A stretch of 64,000 bases of DNA from Prosapia bicincta (Eukaryota > Arthropoda > Insecta > Hemiptera > Cercopidae): the NCBI GenBank assembly GCA_036971475.1, contig JBAIZL010000006.1:65883398-65947397 (forward strand). The letters are read 5' to 3'. The notes beneath the pieces are model-generated. The model was not told the DNA's origin. It saw nothing but the letters and a program-made list of their open reading frames with translations, and made no database searches. This document shows positions 23,844 through 36,293 of the stretch, in pieces. Positions within the stretch are counted from its first letter, which is position 1. Every line of letters begins with the position of its first letter. Both the position numbers and the translations under genes were made by a program.

Positions 23844-26800
23844 AAACAAAACTCTTCTAACTATTCGCTAATTTTATATCAGTAAAAATTAAATTTGTAA
23901 AAATGGAAAGTGCTATGAAATAATTAAAATGTAATTTTGAATTGCATTTGTTATTTACGTTCACTGTCATAATTTTGCATATATAATAATTTTTCAACTA
24001 CTACAACACATTGCTTTTGCTCATTGTCTTTAATAGATGATTTTGTAAACAAATATATATTCTGTAATAATTTTTCGCCATTAAAATATATTGAAATTGT
24101 TATTTTATATCAGAGTAGGCGTATTGCACCAAAACTAGTATTTCACTGTTGGCCTCTGTAAACTAGTTGAAGGTGGAAATGCAGACAGATATAAGTAAAT
24201 TTACATCCTATAAATTTAAATCAATTATCTCAGAAAAACAATGTCAACTAGTTCTGAAAAGTAAAAACGAGTCCTAGAGGGTTTTCAGTAGAACGCGACC
24301 ATTAGTGTGAGACGAGAGATAAAATCATATCTGTGAAGATATGCGAAATTAGATGAGGGAGTAAACTTGTCTGACGAACAGAACAGATGTTCAAAATGTA
24401 ACAGTGTTTTAATAGCCGAGTAAGAGCTTGCGAAGGCTTCAAGTGAGACAACCATTATATGCGCAATGATCAAGGCAGGATACAAAATAATTGGCCCAAT
24501 AATTCGGCCCCCAATGTCTTGTTAACGTCTTCAGGAGAGGTAATGGAGGCTTTCATTTAAATAAAATGATTATATGAAAGTGTTAGATTGACTGAATGCG
24601 TGATTTGTCCTTACCAATGAACGAATACAAATTTGTAGCATATATTATTGCCGATAATGACGTGTTGTAACGAAGTGATTAATTTATTGAATTAATAATT
24701 AGGCAATTTGTATTTAATAAAGGAAATTCTTCATCTAAGAATAACTCGTGCGAAGAAGTTATTCTAATCATAATTACCTCTGAAGATGATGGTTTTGCAA
24801 TGGGAATGTAAATGAGGGTTTAAATAAAACATTTGTATGATCAAGAGGTTTTATTTATTTAAAATCATGAAATAATAATCAAAATATTGGAAAACAATAC
24901 CAACGTAAAAAGACTTTAAAAGAACCTAAAATAATGCATTTATTGTAAATGAAGCAAGCGGACAAGTTGAGCATAGAATAATTAAGTCACGTACACAGAG
25001 TGAAGAGAATTAGCTTTTTAAAGTAAGGATTGTCTGAAACAAATCCCCCAGCTAAAATGACAAGAGTTGGAAACGTAAACACAGAAAAAATAGTTTCTAT
25101 CAAAAGCAAAACCACGATTTAAAAGAAAGAGTTAAAATAAACTTGGATCGAGGTTCATATCTGTCCTCGAATACAGTTCGGCGTGGAACTGACATTATCG
25201 CGTTCAGGTTATTTAAATCTCTGAGCGCACGACTTGATTCCAAAAGCTACGGCTCGGGATTTGCGGAATACTTTCTAAAGTCGAGTTCATGCAAGAATGT
25301 TTGCACCATGTACAGGGTGTGGCAATACTAAGGCCAGGGCAGTTTAATGTACGAGGTGGAGTAAGCTACGTTCTGAAATTAATGTGTGTGTAGAGTACTT
25401 TTATTTTCAATGAAAACCTTTTTCACGATCACTAAACACTACCGTAAGTTATTAAAACCCGTAAAGGTAAACTATACTACTTTACAATAATTTTTTAATA
25501 TTCATTTGAAAATAATATAAATATCAGGCTTTTACCTTTTCTAACGCTTCTTATCATACGGTTTTGAATTTTCTAGTTTGTTCAACAGGGAAGAAAAACG
25601 TTTTCAATAATACTAATGTTGGTTGAAAATGATTTTAATTGTTATTTAAATTAAATGTCACATAGCGGGTAGCGAGTACATACCCCTCATCATTCCGGTC
25701 GAAAGTAGTTTTACATCAGGTAGAAGGCCCTTTCCATTACGCCATAATATCCCCTAATAGGAATTTTTAACCTTCAGATGGTAGTAGGAGGTCAGCGCAG
25801 CACGTATATTTCACCATACATGCTGAAAACGCTGAAAGTGCCACACTTAAGGGTATCCTATTGCTAGTAAGCCATGTCTTTTTATGCAAAGTTTTCATTT
25901 TTTATTTATATAGTGTATTTACAGGTGTCCAAGGTATTAGCAAGGAAAATTTTGGAACTGTTAAAACAACTGAAATATGTCATATAATCATAGGTTTGGA
26001 AACGATTTATTAACGAGTTATACCTGGTGAGCATTATTGCATAGAATGTTGAAAAATAATTAAAAACATTCATAAACACTTGACTAACAATTAAAAATAT
26101 CTAAAATATTTAAATAATTTTAAAAAAATCCTTTGGGAGAAGTAAAAAACGAAGTATGGCTGTATAGCTCATAATATACATAGAAGCATAATATGCCTTC
26201 GAAATGTTTACGAATTAACATATGTTGAAAAAATCAGTATCTTAAGTTTGCTCTTCCTATAAACACAATCGATGGCTATCAAATGTCCGGTACTATGGCT
26301 GTAGAGGTGTGTGTTACTTGCATTGTTTAGGAAACATGATAGATGGGCGCGCATAAATCCCTGCTATTTGGGCCATGCAACTATGCGATCAGTCACGTTA
26401 AGGAGGTGGATGTTTTTCTGCTACAACCGACGGGCATGTAACTGGAGACCGCAATTCCCTCGCACGCGTTCGCAACAAGTTTAATGTCGGCATTAAATTT
26501 TCTAGTGAAATACATTGAAGCGATCCGAACCCGTTTTTTTATATCAATAAGAAAACATGTTGTCTAAATGGTAGAACTATGTCACTGCGAAATGGACCGG
26601 ATAACGTTTTAAGAGGAAAGTGGCAACATTCTGCGACTAAATTTAACATGGTCTGTGAAAGCTGTTTCTAATGTTCTCAGTAAAACTGGACTGTGTGCTT
26701 AAAGGTAATCCAATATTTCCTAGAGGCATACGAGTATAATATCATAAGCATATACAGTAACATCATATTCTGAAAATGTAACAAAATCGCAAGGGCCACC

Positions 26801-29800
26801 TGTATTATTTATAGTCAACACTTTCCCAGTCTCACTCTGCTCTTGCTAATGGTATTACACTTTTCTAGAATAAATTCAAATGAATAGTTATAAAATCCAC
26901 TACTACTTAGCTAAATGGATAAAACATAATAACAATTTGTAACTTTTGGTTTAGGATTTTATTTAAATATGGACAACTGTATTTTATATTGTGTAGTGGA
27001 ATTGGAAAACATTTTGTTTTTAGACTTACTAAAGGTTCATGCTTCAAACAGTTTAGGCTACTAAATAAATTATAGTTACCGCGGATTCAGTTTCTTTACG
27101 TAACGGTTATTATGGTAAATTAAATTGTAATATATTTCATATATTTTATAATGGATACACAAATCGATATTTCCGGAATGATGTATGGAACATCACTTTA
27201 GTGATTGCAAAGGTAGTAATTTAATAATAAATAACGCCAATTTTAAAAATCCATACTTTTTTGGAACGTTTCAATAACAGAGTCGTCGTCATCATCATAA
27301 TAGGAATATAACCTTGAAGCCTAAATTATAGCAGTGATAGTCTTCGTCTTAATAAAGTGGACATTACTTCAATACTGTGTATCGCTACCCACTTAAGAAC
27401 AATACAAATGTCATAAATATAGAGTGTAAAAATTGTTTTAGTTATATTAATATTTGCACCAACTTTTGATGATGCCTTTCTTATTGAAACGAATATGAAA
27501 AAAAATATTGATATTCAGTTAGTGCTCATATTATTTAGTTTTCACTCAATTATTATTAAGATTTGAGCTTGTTTTATTTGTTTTGTCTTAAGTTTCGTTA
27601 TAGTACAGAAATTCAATTTGTTTTATTCGCTTTATGATTAAACTAATACGTCGTCAAAATAACGGAAGTATTCGACTATCAAGAATAGTTATCCGTGTTT
27701 ATAAACTGAATATGTGTGGTCACAGATGAATACCTTCTCTGATTGTATGTTTTATATCTCAAAGAGAAGAATTCCTTAAGAAATATTTTCATATTTTTCA
27801 TTTTACATATGTAAAATAAATTTCTTAAAATAAAATGATACTTTTATAAAAGTTGGCTTTTTCTTCAAAACGGACTAAAACAATGTCGATTTGGAAAGTC
27901 TGTCGTTATTTAGTAAAGGAGGAAATTATATTGAGTTGGAAAAGGGAGAGGAAGAAGAAAAGGGAGATATTTAACGTAATGTATTTTATATTACCGCCTT
28001 CAGGAAGTCACAATTCTCAATTTTAATTCAGGCACAAAGAACGCTTGAGTGTACCACTAAGTACACTTAAGATCAATCCAGAGTGTAATACTTAAGTATG
28101 GATCGAAAAGTTTGAGGTTAGCATTTTGTGGGGTTTTAAATTTGCGATTTCTTTCGTTAAAACAAATTAATTATGATACATTTGGTATTCAATGATGTAT
28201 TTCCATCCATTGAACAGTACGTACTATGTCTTAAATCACTTAAATCGTTACAAATAAATGAATTTATTAAACGATATATTCAAACGTATATATAAACAAT
28301 TATTACAAACTTGAAGGAAAATTTCAATTTCAACACCGTACATTTTGGCTTTATAAAGTTTAATATATTAAGCCGTGAGTGAAAGGAAAAGGAATTCAAT
28401 TCCAACATTTGTGTGAAAAGAAAAGGCTCAGACGTCAGTAGTAAATCTCTGGTTGGTGGCAGTGAAATCCGCTAATACAAAATACAGAGCACCAGCGCCT
28501 CCAGGTTATTTATTAATATTTAAATAGAGATTTTATCTATCTCTCCACAACACATACACACACACACACAAACTACATAATCACATATCGATGAAATATA
28601 CTTCTAAATAAGAAAGTTTGGTGCTATTACTATTTTTACCGTGACATATTTCGATATACTTTGCTATCCCATTTTTTACTCTTTCTCTTTACTCTACAGG
28701 GACCATTACGTTAATACTTGTATACGTTTATCGTATATATGTTTTTGCAAATTCAGTGTCTCTATCTGTAATTATATTATCATTACATTCTGTATATGTA
28801 TCTACAAAACGTAATATAAAACATTCTTACAAAGAGTTATCTTGTTTTAAATATTTTTTTCCTATATCATCCCAATAATCCAAATCCATTCAAATTTTCT
28901 AAAGAAAATAATACTATAAAGATAATTTAATTTTGGTAAAGTCTGGATAAATGTGACGGTATGAAGTAAGCCTAGTGTGCAAGAACGTATAAAATATTCA
29001 GGCAATATAATTTATAAAAATTACTTTTATAACCTATATATAACCATATACATTTCTTACGTACTATATATGTATATAATATTTTACTTTTTATATATAT
29101 GGTAAGAAAATTATTTTTATAAAATGTTTTTCTTTTAAAACCATTTTGGAAAGCATTCCAGATTCCAAAATAATTTAGTAAAAACATAATAATAATTTGT
29201 TTCCAAAATTTAAAGTGCAAAATGATAAATTTTTGTGTGTGCATGTTAATTCATTATTATTAAAATGTAACACCGATAATTATCTTAACAAATACCAAAC
29301 TATCTAGATTTCGCTTACCTGGATACACATTTATCTGTGCGTTCCTTTTCTCTTTTATCCGTGATTATTTCGATTTTGTTTGAATCCAAGATGATTTTCA
29401 TAATAAAAATGCTTTTTCAAAATTCAGGTAATAGATATTGTATAATCCTTAATTTAATATTTTATCACAATTACAATATTAGTATTGGTTGTGTATACTA
29501 TCCTCCCAAGTTTGTTTTAGGTGATATATAATAAGCTGTTGCTACTTTTTGTAATTGCTTCTATTATTTATATTGATAAAGGTTTTCGTTTTTATTTCAT
29601 TTTAAAATTGATTATTTGTTTTTGTTCCATATCAATTCTTAATAGCAGTTTAGAAAGTGATATCTTCCTCGATTTCGGTAATATTATTATCTGGAATTAT
29701 TATTCGTTCCATATAATATCTAATAATAAATATATAAAATATTTTGCTTTATAATGCTATTCTGTAGATAGAATAATATGTTTTACCATTTTGTATGCAT

Positions 29801-31734
29801 ATTGTAACTTCGAAATATGTCATTCTCTTATTTACATAATCATGTGAAAATATATATTCCCTATGAATTCTACCATGCACACGTACACCCAGTGATATTC
29901 CTTTATTCTCGTAATGCATTAGTGCCACTGCTTATGCAGAGAACTTCCATGTATAACGGACATTTTAAATAGATTGAAGACATCAACGCGTCACCTACAG
30001 AGATGACTTAGCCAGTAGATTTATATACTCAGTGTGTTTGTATGAGACGTGGAGAATACGGCGAATTTTACAACAGCTCGAAATATTTACCTTCACCCTA
30101 ACTGTAAGGGGCGGGTTTCACAATCATGTCTAAAAGTGACATTATACATTTTTACATATTGATAAATTGTCAAACTAATTTGTAACCTATATTCCACAAC
30201 AATGACGCGTATTTGTTTTCCTCTTTGCTATATAGCTTCACTACTCTATATACCGTCTGAATAAGGTATCTTGCGAGAATACCCGGTTGCTAAATGAAGA
30301 AGCATTGAGGCTAATTTATACCTCGCAGCACTTCTGCTACTACGTCATTTACAGACCGCTTTTATACGTAAATTTAAAATGTTCAGCTGTAAATAAAATA
30401 TTAAATTAAATGAAAAATATGATTGACGCAATATATTTTTCTTGCCGCCAGTTGTTGCTCTGAAATTGTCTACATTTTACTTTAAAAAAATCATTTAATT
30501 ATAGAATCACTAAGTTTACATTGCATCATGTAGGTTAGCAAGTAGCTTCATCAAACTGGATTTTTATCTAAAACATATACAGTTTGTGGATGACTAAAAC
30601 AATAAATATAAGATATAGCGCGCCTCAACTAACGAGACGTAATTATTACTGAATGTTGTTGTTATAAAAATTCTGGTACGAAATTGATTTTTATTTAGAC
30701 TTAGAGAGTTTCATTACATTTAGCTTTAATAAACTTAGATATTTTTATTTAAAGAGTTATTTATTTCAGTTCCTACCTATATACTTAACTTCTAAAGCAT
30801 TAGTATTTTATATTTAATTTTAACTTAGTTTCATAGCCGGGTCAGTTCCTCTAAATCACTGATAATGAACTGACTACAGCGCCTTGTGGAACTGTTTAAG
30901 TCGGCCTTACATGTATATAATCTTGTTCAATAACCTTTACTACTTGTTTCAAAATACTAATTTATTTATAGTGAAATGTTGCAGTAAATACTTTAAAATA
31001 CACAAAAATAAATAAATTATGATGTACATACGTTTGATTATGACAAAACTTGTGTACGACTATTATTTATATTGTTATGTATTTAAACTAAGATGTTATT
31101 TCATATTTTGCGAGCCTACTTTAGATAGCTATACTATAATGGTATCATTATAGCTCAGACAAGCGGTGTTTGGAAGAGGTTAGGTTTGTGAAACTGTACA
31201 TCGTCACTTGGCATAAAGGTATCGTTTTGTTTTTTCTTCACTGCTTGTTTTATTTTGAATATTTCTTTAAATGTGTTATCTTATTCAGAATGTTTCATCT
31301 TATCTGTTCGTATGTTGCATTATTTAAATGCTTATAAATGGGTAACAACTCTATATTATGATTTTTATGCATTTGTGTTAGTTTTGAAACTGCTCTATAT
31401 ATTACAAGTTGAGTCCATTGCTAAGATCACACATCTATTCTTCTGGTATATATTTAAATTTTACATAAAAAGGTTTGTATGTGTATACATAATTACATAA
31501 CAGGGTTTGTATAAGTATTTAAACTATTTAATGCTACAGTTTAGAACCAAAAAAGGTTGAATATTACAATAACTTTAAAAAAGATCGTTCCAGAAAACAT
31601 TGTTATCTATGGAAAAATATATACCAGGATCAATCGAAGTATTAGTTATCGATTTTGTCTTCAATATACTGTGAATTCTGTTCCTGTACACAAGCATTAA
31701 ACTCTCCGTTGAGGGCTTAAAAATAAACAAATCG
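23844..31734. other. no gene recognised
   Basis: Contains one dispersed repeat (25142-25290) and a less AT-rich patch at 26335-26700 with broken overlapping open frames of unknown origin. The 28.9-31.5 kb part is very AT-rich and its open frames (up to 90 codons) have low-complexity translations. Confidence 0.6.
25142..25290 (+). repeat. dispersed repeat, copy 2 of 2
   Basis: Partner of 12341-12475. A short open frame across it is not conserved in the other copy, so I treat it as noncoding. Confidence 0.55.
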
Positions 31735-32060
31735 CCTGCCTCAGTTTGCCATTAATTGCTTGAGCTTCATTTGGTGTAATCAATTATAGTGAGACAATTA
31801 TTGAGCAAATTAAATGCATGATGTTCCTAACGCAAATCGTATTGGGCAATTACTGGTATTGGCATTAATCGTGTGACAGTAATGAGAAAAGGGGCTGCGC
31901 TGGCAGGGCATTGACATTAGTTTTAGGGTCACATTTTGTGTGTAGCAATACTTCTGTTACATTCGGGGGTATTACAGCTCTTATCATTAACGAACCAGTT
32001 ACTGTCGCCAGGGTGCTACAGAGTCTTTTAAGGAGATTATTTCAACTGTGAAGTAATCGT
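31735..32060. promoter_or_regulatory. candidate conserved noncoding element, homeodomain-site cluster
   Basis: CATTAATTGCTTGAG, GTAATCAATTATAG, GACAATTATTGAG, AAATTAAATGCATG, GGGCAATTACTGG, GGCATTAATCG and AGTAATGAG occur within 150 bases, followed by GC-richer unique sequence (GGGGCTGCGCTGGCAGGGCA). No coding frame. Inference from motif density only. Confidence 0.3.
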
Positions 32061-32349
32061 TTCACATAGTCCTTATTTTGCTACACAGTTTCGAGGTCAC
32101 CTTGATTGTCTTGGATGTTATTTGTATCAGATATTTCTAGAAATATTTTTATAAAATGATAAAACCGCGTAAGGCAAAGGTAATTAGCAAATCTGTATAA
32201 ATATATTTATCAATTATTATTGTTTTGTTTCACTTGGAATAATTAGGGACTATAAAAACCCAATTAACATATCAAATCCAAGCAGAGCAAAACATTCAAA
32301 GCAGAGTTGAAAGTTTTATGTTGTCCATTATTAGCATGCTATTATATAT

Positions 32350-34715
32350 ATTGAAGATGGGCCGATTCCGATTCTCGATTCCATTAATCGTCGATTTTGA
32401 TGGTATAGAGTAATCGACGATACACGATTCTCCATTGATTAAAATGCCGAATTCGATTCTTGTTTCTTTAACTGTTAAAATACGTATGTGGTGTAATTTA
32501 TAGGAAATATAATTAATTATAAAAAATGGCTTGTTTATGTACTAGTTGCTTTGTGCATAACTCAAGTCCTAATGTACGTTTAGCGATCACCTCAGAGTAG
32601 CTCTGAAGTGTAGAATTTTAACGTAGGATGAAGACGAGGTAGCCTCATAACATGTTATTGTAGTTTATTATTGTGTTATGTTTATTGGATTTAAATCTGT
32701 ATATTTATCGGTACATATATTATTATATTGTCATAATATAATAAACTTAAAATTAAATGATTTAATAAATATTGCAGTATATTATTTAATAAGTATTATA
32801 GTTATTATAATTTTGTTTACACTTTTTGTTTCAAGTGGAATATATTTTAAAAGTTAATAATTTTAATTTACTAGTTCTAATACATTTTAACTTGTATGTA
32901 CTTGTATAACTTGTCTGTACTATACAAAACTTGACATAATTTCTTATTACTCTTAAAACATTTTCTTGTTTAAAGTGAATATGTTAAAAAAACATTAATT
33001 ACGGGGTAAATTTAAAAACTAAAATAAAAATTGTTTGTCATTGTAACTTTAAATCATTATAATGACCATATTATTAACCTTTTAAATTTTAGGTTTAGAT
33101 AAAACGCAAATAGGGAGTCATGAAGATAAATAACTATATTTATATTCTATTTATAAAGCAAGCTAAGTTATTTTTTCTTTTTTGAATATTTATTTTTATT
33201 GAAACAAATACTTCCTACTTGTGTTAATATAGCCTTTCTAATTTTTAAACTACCAAATTTTTATTTTTATTTTTAAATTGAACAATGCACATTTTGATCA
33301 ATTTCATACGTATTAACCTGTGCATTGCAGAACATTGTTACAAACTTATAAAACGGCTAAATAAATAGCAAACCTATTACTCGCATCAAAAATAACTAAA
33401 TAATTAATAACTGACATCTGAATAATAGTTAATCATTTTTGCCGTTATTGGAATAATTGTGTTTGAATTATTCATTAATATGCCAAGGTTTGTCAAAATA
33501 ATTAATAATTCTAATGCATCTGTGGTATGAAATCCGTTGTTATTCGTTATTTAATTGTAATAAAATATTCTTAATTGTGTAGGTTATTGTAATTCATAAT
33601 AATTGAAACATAACCTCAAAATGTGTAAAAGAATAAAAAATCTGAGGTTATATGAAGTCTTGTGTTATAGGCAAGTGGATGGCATATAGTAGTTTAAGCA
33701 AGTTGCGTGTTGCATTATTTGAACGGTTTTACTTCTGCTTGAATCAATCCCTGATTAAAGTTATACAAGTTTAAACTTTATATCGGGAAAGAGGGGCCTA
33801 ATGAATGAAGAGTTTTTTACCTCTGGGATTTAAATAATATAATTTAAATAAGTTGTATATGACTAATAGAGTTTTTCCTGTCATAAAGAAGTGAAACGTC
33901 TATAAGAACTTAAAGAAAACCCTTCTGAACCTAAATAAAAAGTATTTAGTTGGCCAGACTTTCCATAAATGTACATGTAGCCTAAATATTGTATGTTGTG
34001 AGTCACATTACAGAGATTCTCAACACCTTGGAGACATTAATAGAAGTAGGAGCAGCAAACGACCACTGCCTTCCCTAGAGGGAGCTTAGGATGGTCATCG
34101 GTGTAACTTATAAGAAATATAATTCTCAATCAACTATGTCTTATTTATTCTTTGCTTGTTTTGAATGAATTATACTATTAAAACAAATAGCTACATGAGA
34201 TCATTTAAAATAATATTATTATTATGACGCAACAACATAGACAATCGGAAGCTTTTCCGGTATGTTTGTCTCCACTCTTCTCTTTCTGCGGTCTCACTCT
34301 GTCTATCTCTCTTCCCTCAGTTTCTGTGCGCCACCACCCCATACATGTCGAAACAAAACACAGAGAAAATACAGTTCCAATTTTTTCAGTTATTCAAACT
34401 GAAATGCCTGTTACTCAAGTTATGTAATTGGGAACTGAAGTTCTTTTATAATTTTAAATAAAATAAATCAATTATTTTATCGATATGTTTGTCATGCTTG
34501 CAGAAATTTCTATTCATAAATCAAGGTTGAACATTTTGTGTAGCCTATTAAATTAAAACGGAGCTATTAAAATGCTTCACCATATGACCAAGATGTTAAA
34601 TAATTCATTCTCATTATTAGAGAATATCATGTAGGCCTAAAAAGGCGAGACTTGAAAGAAAAATTTTAGAATCGAAATCGGAATTTAAAATGTTAGGTAT
34701 CGACCCATCCTTAAT
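32350..34715. mobile_element. possible non-autonomous DNA transposon, 2.4 kb
   Basis: The left end ATTGAAGATGGGCCGATTCC and the right end in reverse complement ATTAAGGATGGGTCGATACC match at most positions, followed on both sides by CGATT-rich sequence (GATTCCGATTCTCGATT and TTCCGATTTCGATTC). GATGGG-plus-CGATT ends are common in hAT-type elements. The interior is very AT-rich with no transposase, and no 8-bp target duplication is evident. Confidence 0.4.
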
Positions 34716-34879
34716 AGATACCTACTTTTTAGAAGAATCTCTTTGGTAGGATTTTCAGGAGGCGAGGTAAGTAAGTCCATTATATCTGGTGAAATACGTG
34801 TAAATAATGGTGTGTTAACATTAGTTGGGTTTAATTAGGTTTCATGGGGATTGCTTAGTTTATAATAGATGAGTTAAGT

Positions 34880-35060
34880 TTAGGTTTTAAGTTAGGGTAG
34901 AATAGTTTGGGTCAAGTTTGGGGGCGTTATTGTAGGTTAAGTTAGATAGGGGTAGGTTTAGGTTATGATAAGTTAGCTCAGGGTAGGGTAGGCTGGGTTA
35001 GGTTAGGCTGGATTAGGTTAGGTTGGGTTAGGTTAGGTTGAGTAGGTTAGGTTATGGCCG
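34880..35060 (+). repeat. degenerate interstitial TTAGG repeat block
   Basis: GGTTAGGTTAGG-type runs, strongest at 34980-35060 (GGGTTAGGTTAGGCTGGATT and similar), fading into TTAGGTTTTAAGTTAGGG upstream. TTAGG is the usual insect telomere repeat. The unique sequence on both sides and the decay show it is internal rather than a chromosome end. Confidence 0.8.
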
Positions 35061-36253
35061 GTTAGTATTTAATTAACCAAACGCTTCTCACTTGAGCCAT
35101 ATCTTTCATTTGTTTTCAGAATCTAGATAATATTTTCAATACTTATTGTTATTTAATCACCAAACCTTCCCTTATCCTCTTCCTACAATTTGATATAAAG
35201 GGTAGATAACGAAATATGATCCCGATAGATTGAAACTTACACATCTGTGGCAGTGTCATATGTGTTATGTGTACGTATGAGGATTTCTAGGCAAAACAAT
35301 GAATTTTCTTTTGAAGGCTTTATCATCTTCGCTACCCACTAGTAAACGTCATCATAGCACACGCAATTTGAGTTTAAAAGTCAAATTATTTGAAGGTACA
35401 GTTCTGTTATTACTTCCATTACTGTCTAAATGTTTGTCTTTATATTTTTACTTCATATTTTCATTGTTTCCATTTTGTACTCTCTTTTCTCCTTCAAGAG
35501 GTTCGTAAGACTGTGCAAATATTATAATAATCGTCTGAACTACTTCAACTTTATTTTTCATTTCCCTTCACTAATTCACCGGAAAACTTGGCACTTATCT
35601 TTAAAAAGTGTAATTTGAAACGCCTTTAAAGGTTTTCTTCTGAAAAATAAATATGATTCGACCATTTTCTTGTTTACTCAATTGGTTTTCACGTGGTTCC
35701 TCACCCAATTTAATTTAAAACCACTTTTAGGTAATTAATACTCATCAACCTTTCTAAAGCCCTAATAACAGTAATTTATTTAATATTGTTCTACATTTTA
35801 CTTGTTCTCCGTTTTCAGTTTCCATTTTATTCCATCCAAACATTAAGAGCTAAACTGGTTTATCGTCCTTGGTCACAACGCCTCATCTGGAAACTTTAAT
35901 GAGGTTTCAACGGAATCCTCTTTTTCTTCTCTTTATAGGTACCTGATTCAAGACCTCTTTATGCTAATTATTGCAGGTCATGCACTGCGCATATCCACAT
36001 CAAGTCAACTGTGGCTTTTCGATATCATCCTTTTCCATGCAACATTAAAGTCTTTATTTGTCCTCTTTCTTTCGGTTTTAGTTAAGGCACCATAGACTCC
36101 AGCCACTTATGTTCAGAATTAAGTAAAGACCTCAGATAATCTATCATGTCTATTTATCAAAATTACCATTGGTTTGGTAAATATTGGGAGCACGGTAAAA
36201 GGTTATTAAAGCTGAAAAAACTATCATAACACTTCTTGATATAAAATTTCTAA

Positions 36254-36256
<3 letters not shown>

Positions 36257-36292
<36 letters not shown>
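36257..36292. repeat. (TA)n microsatellite
   Basis: Simple repeat. Confidence 0.95.

Positions 36293-36293
<1 letters not shown>

Noticed and set aside
34980..35060. Chromosome end
   Set aside because: The TTAGG tract is degenerate and has ordinary sequence for tens of kilobases on both sides.
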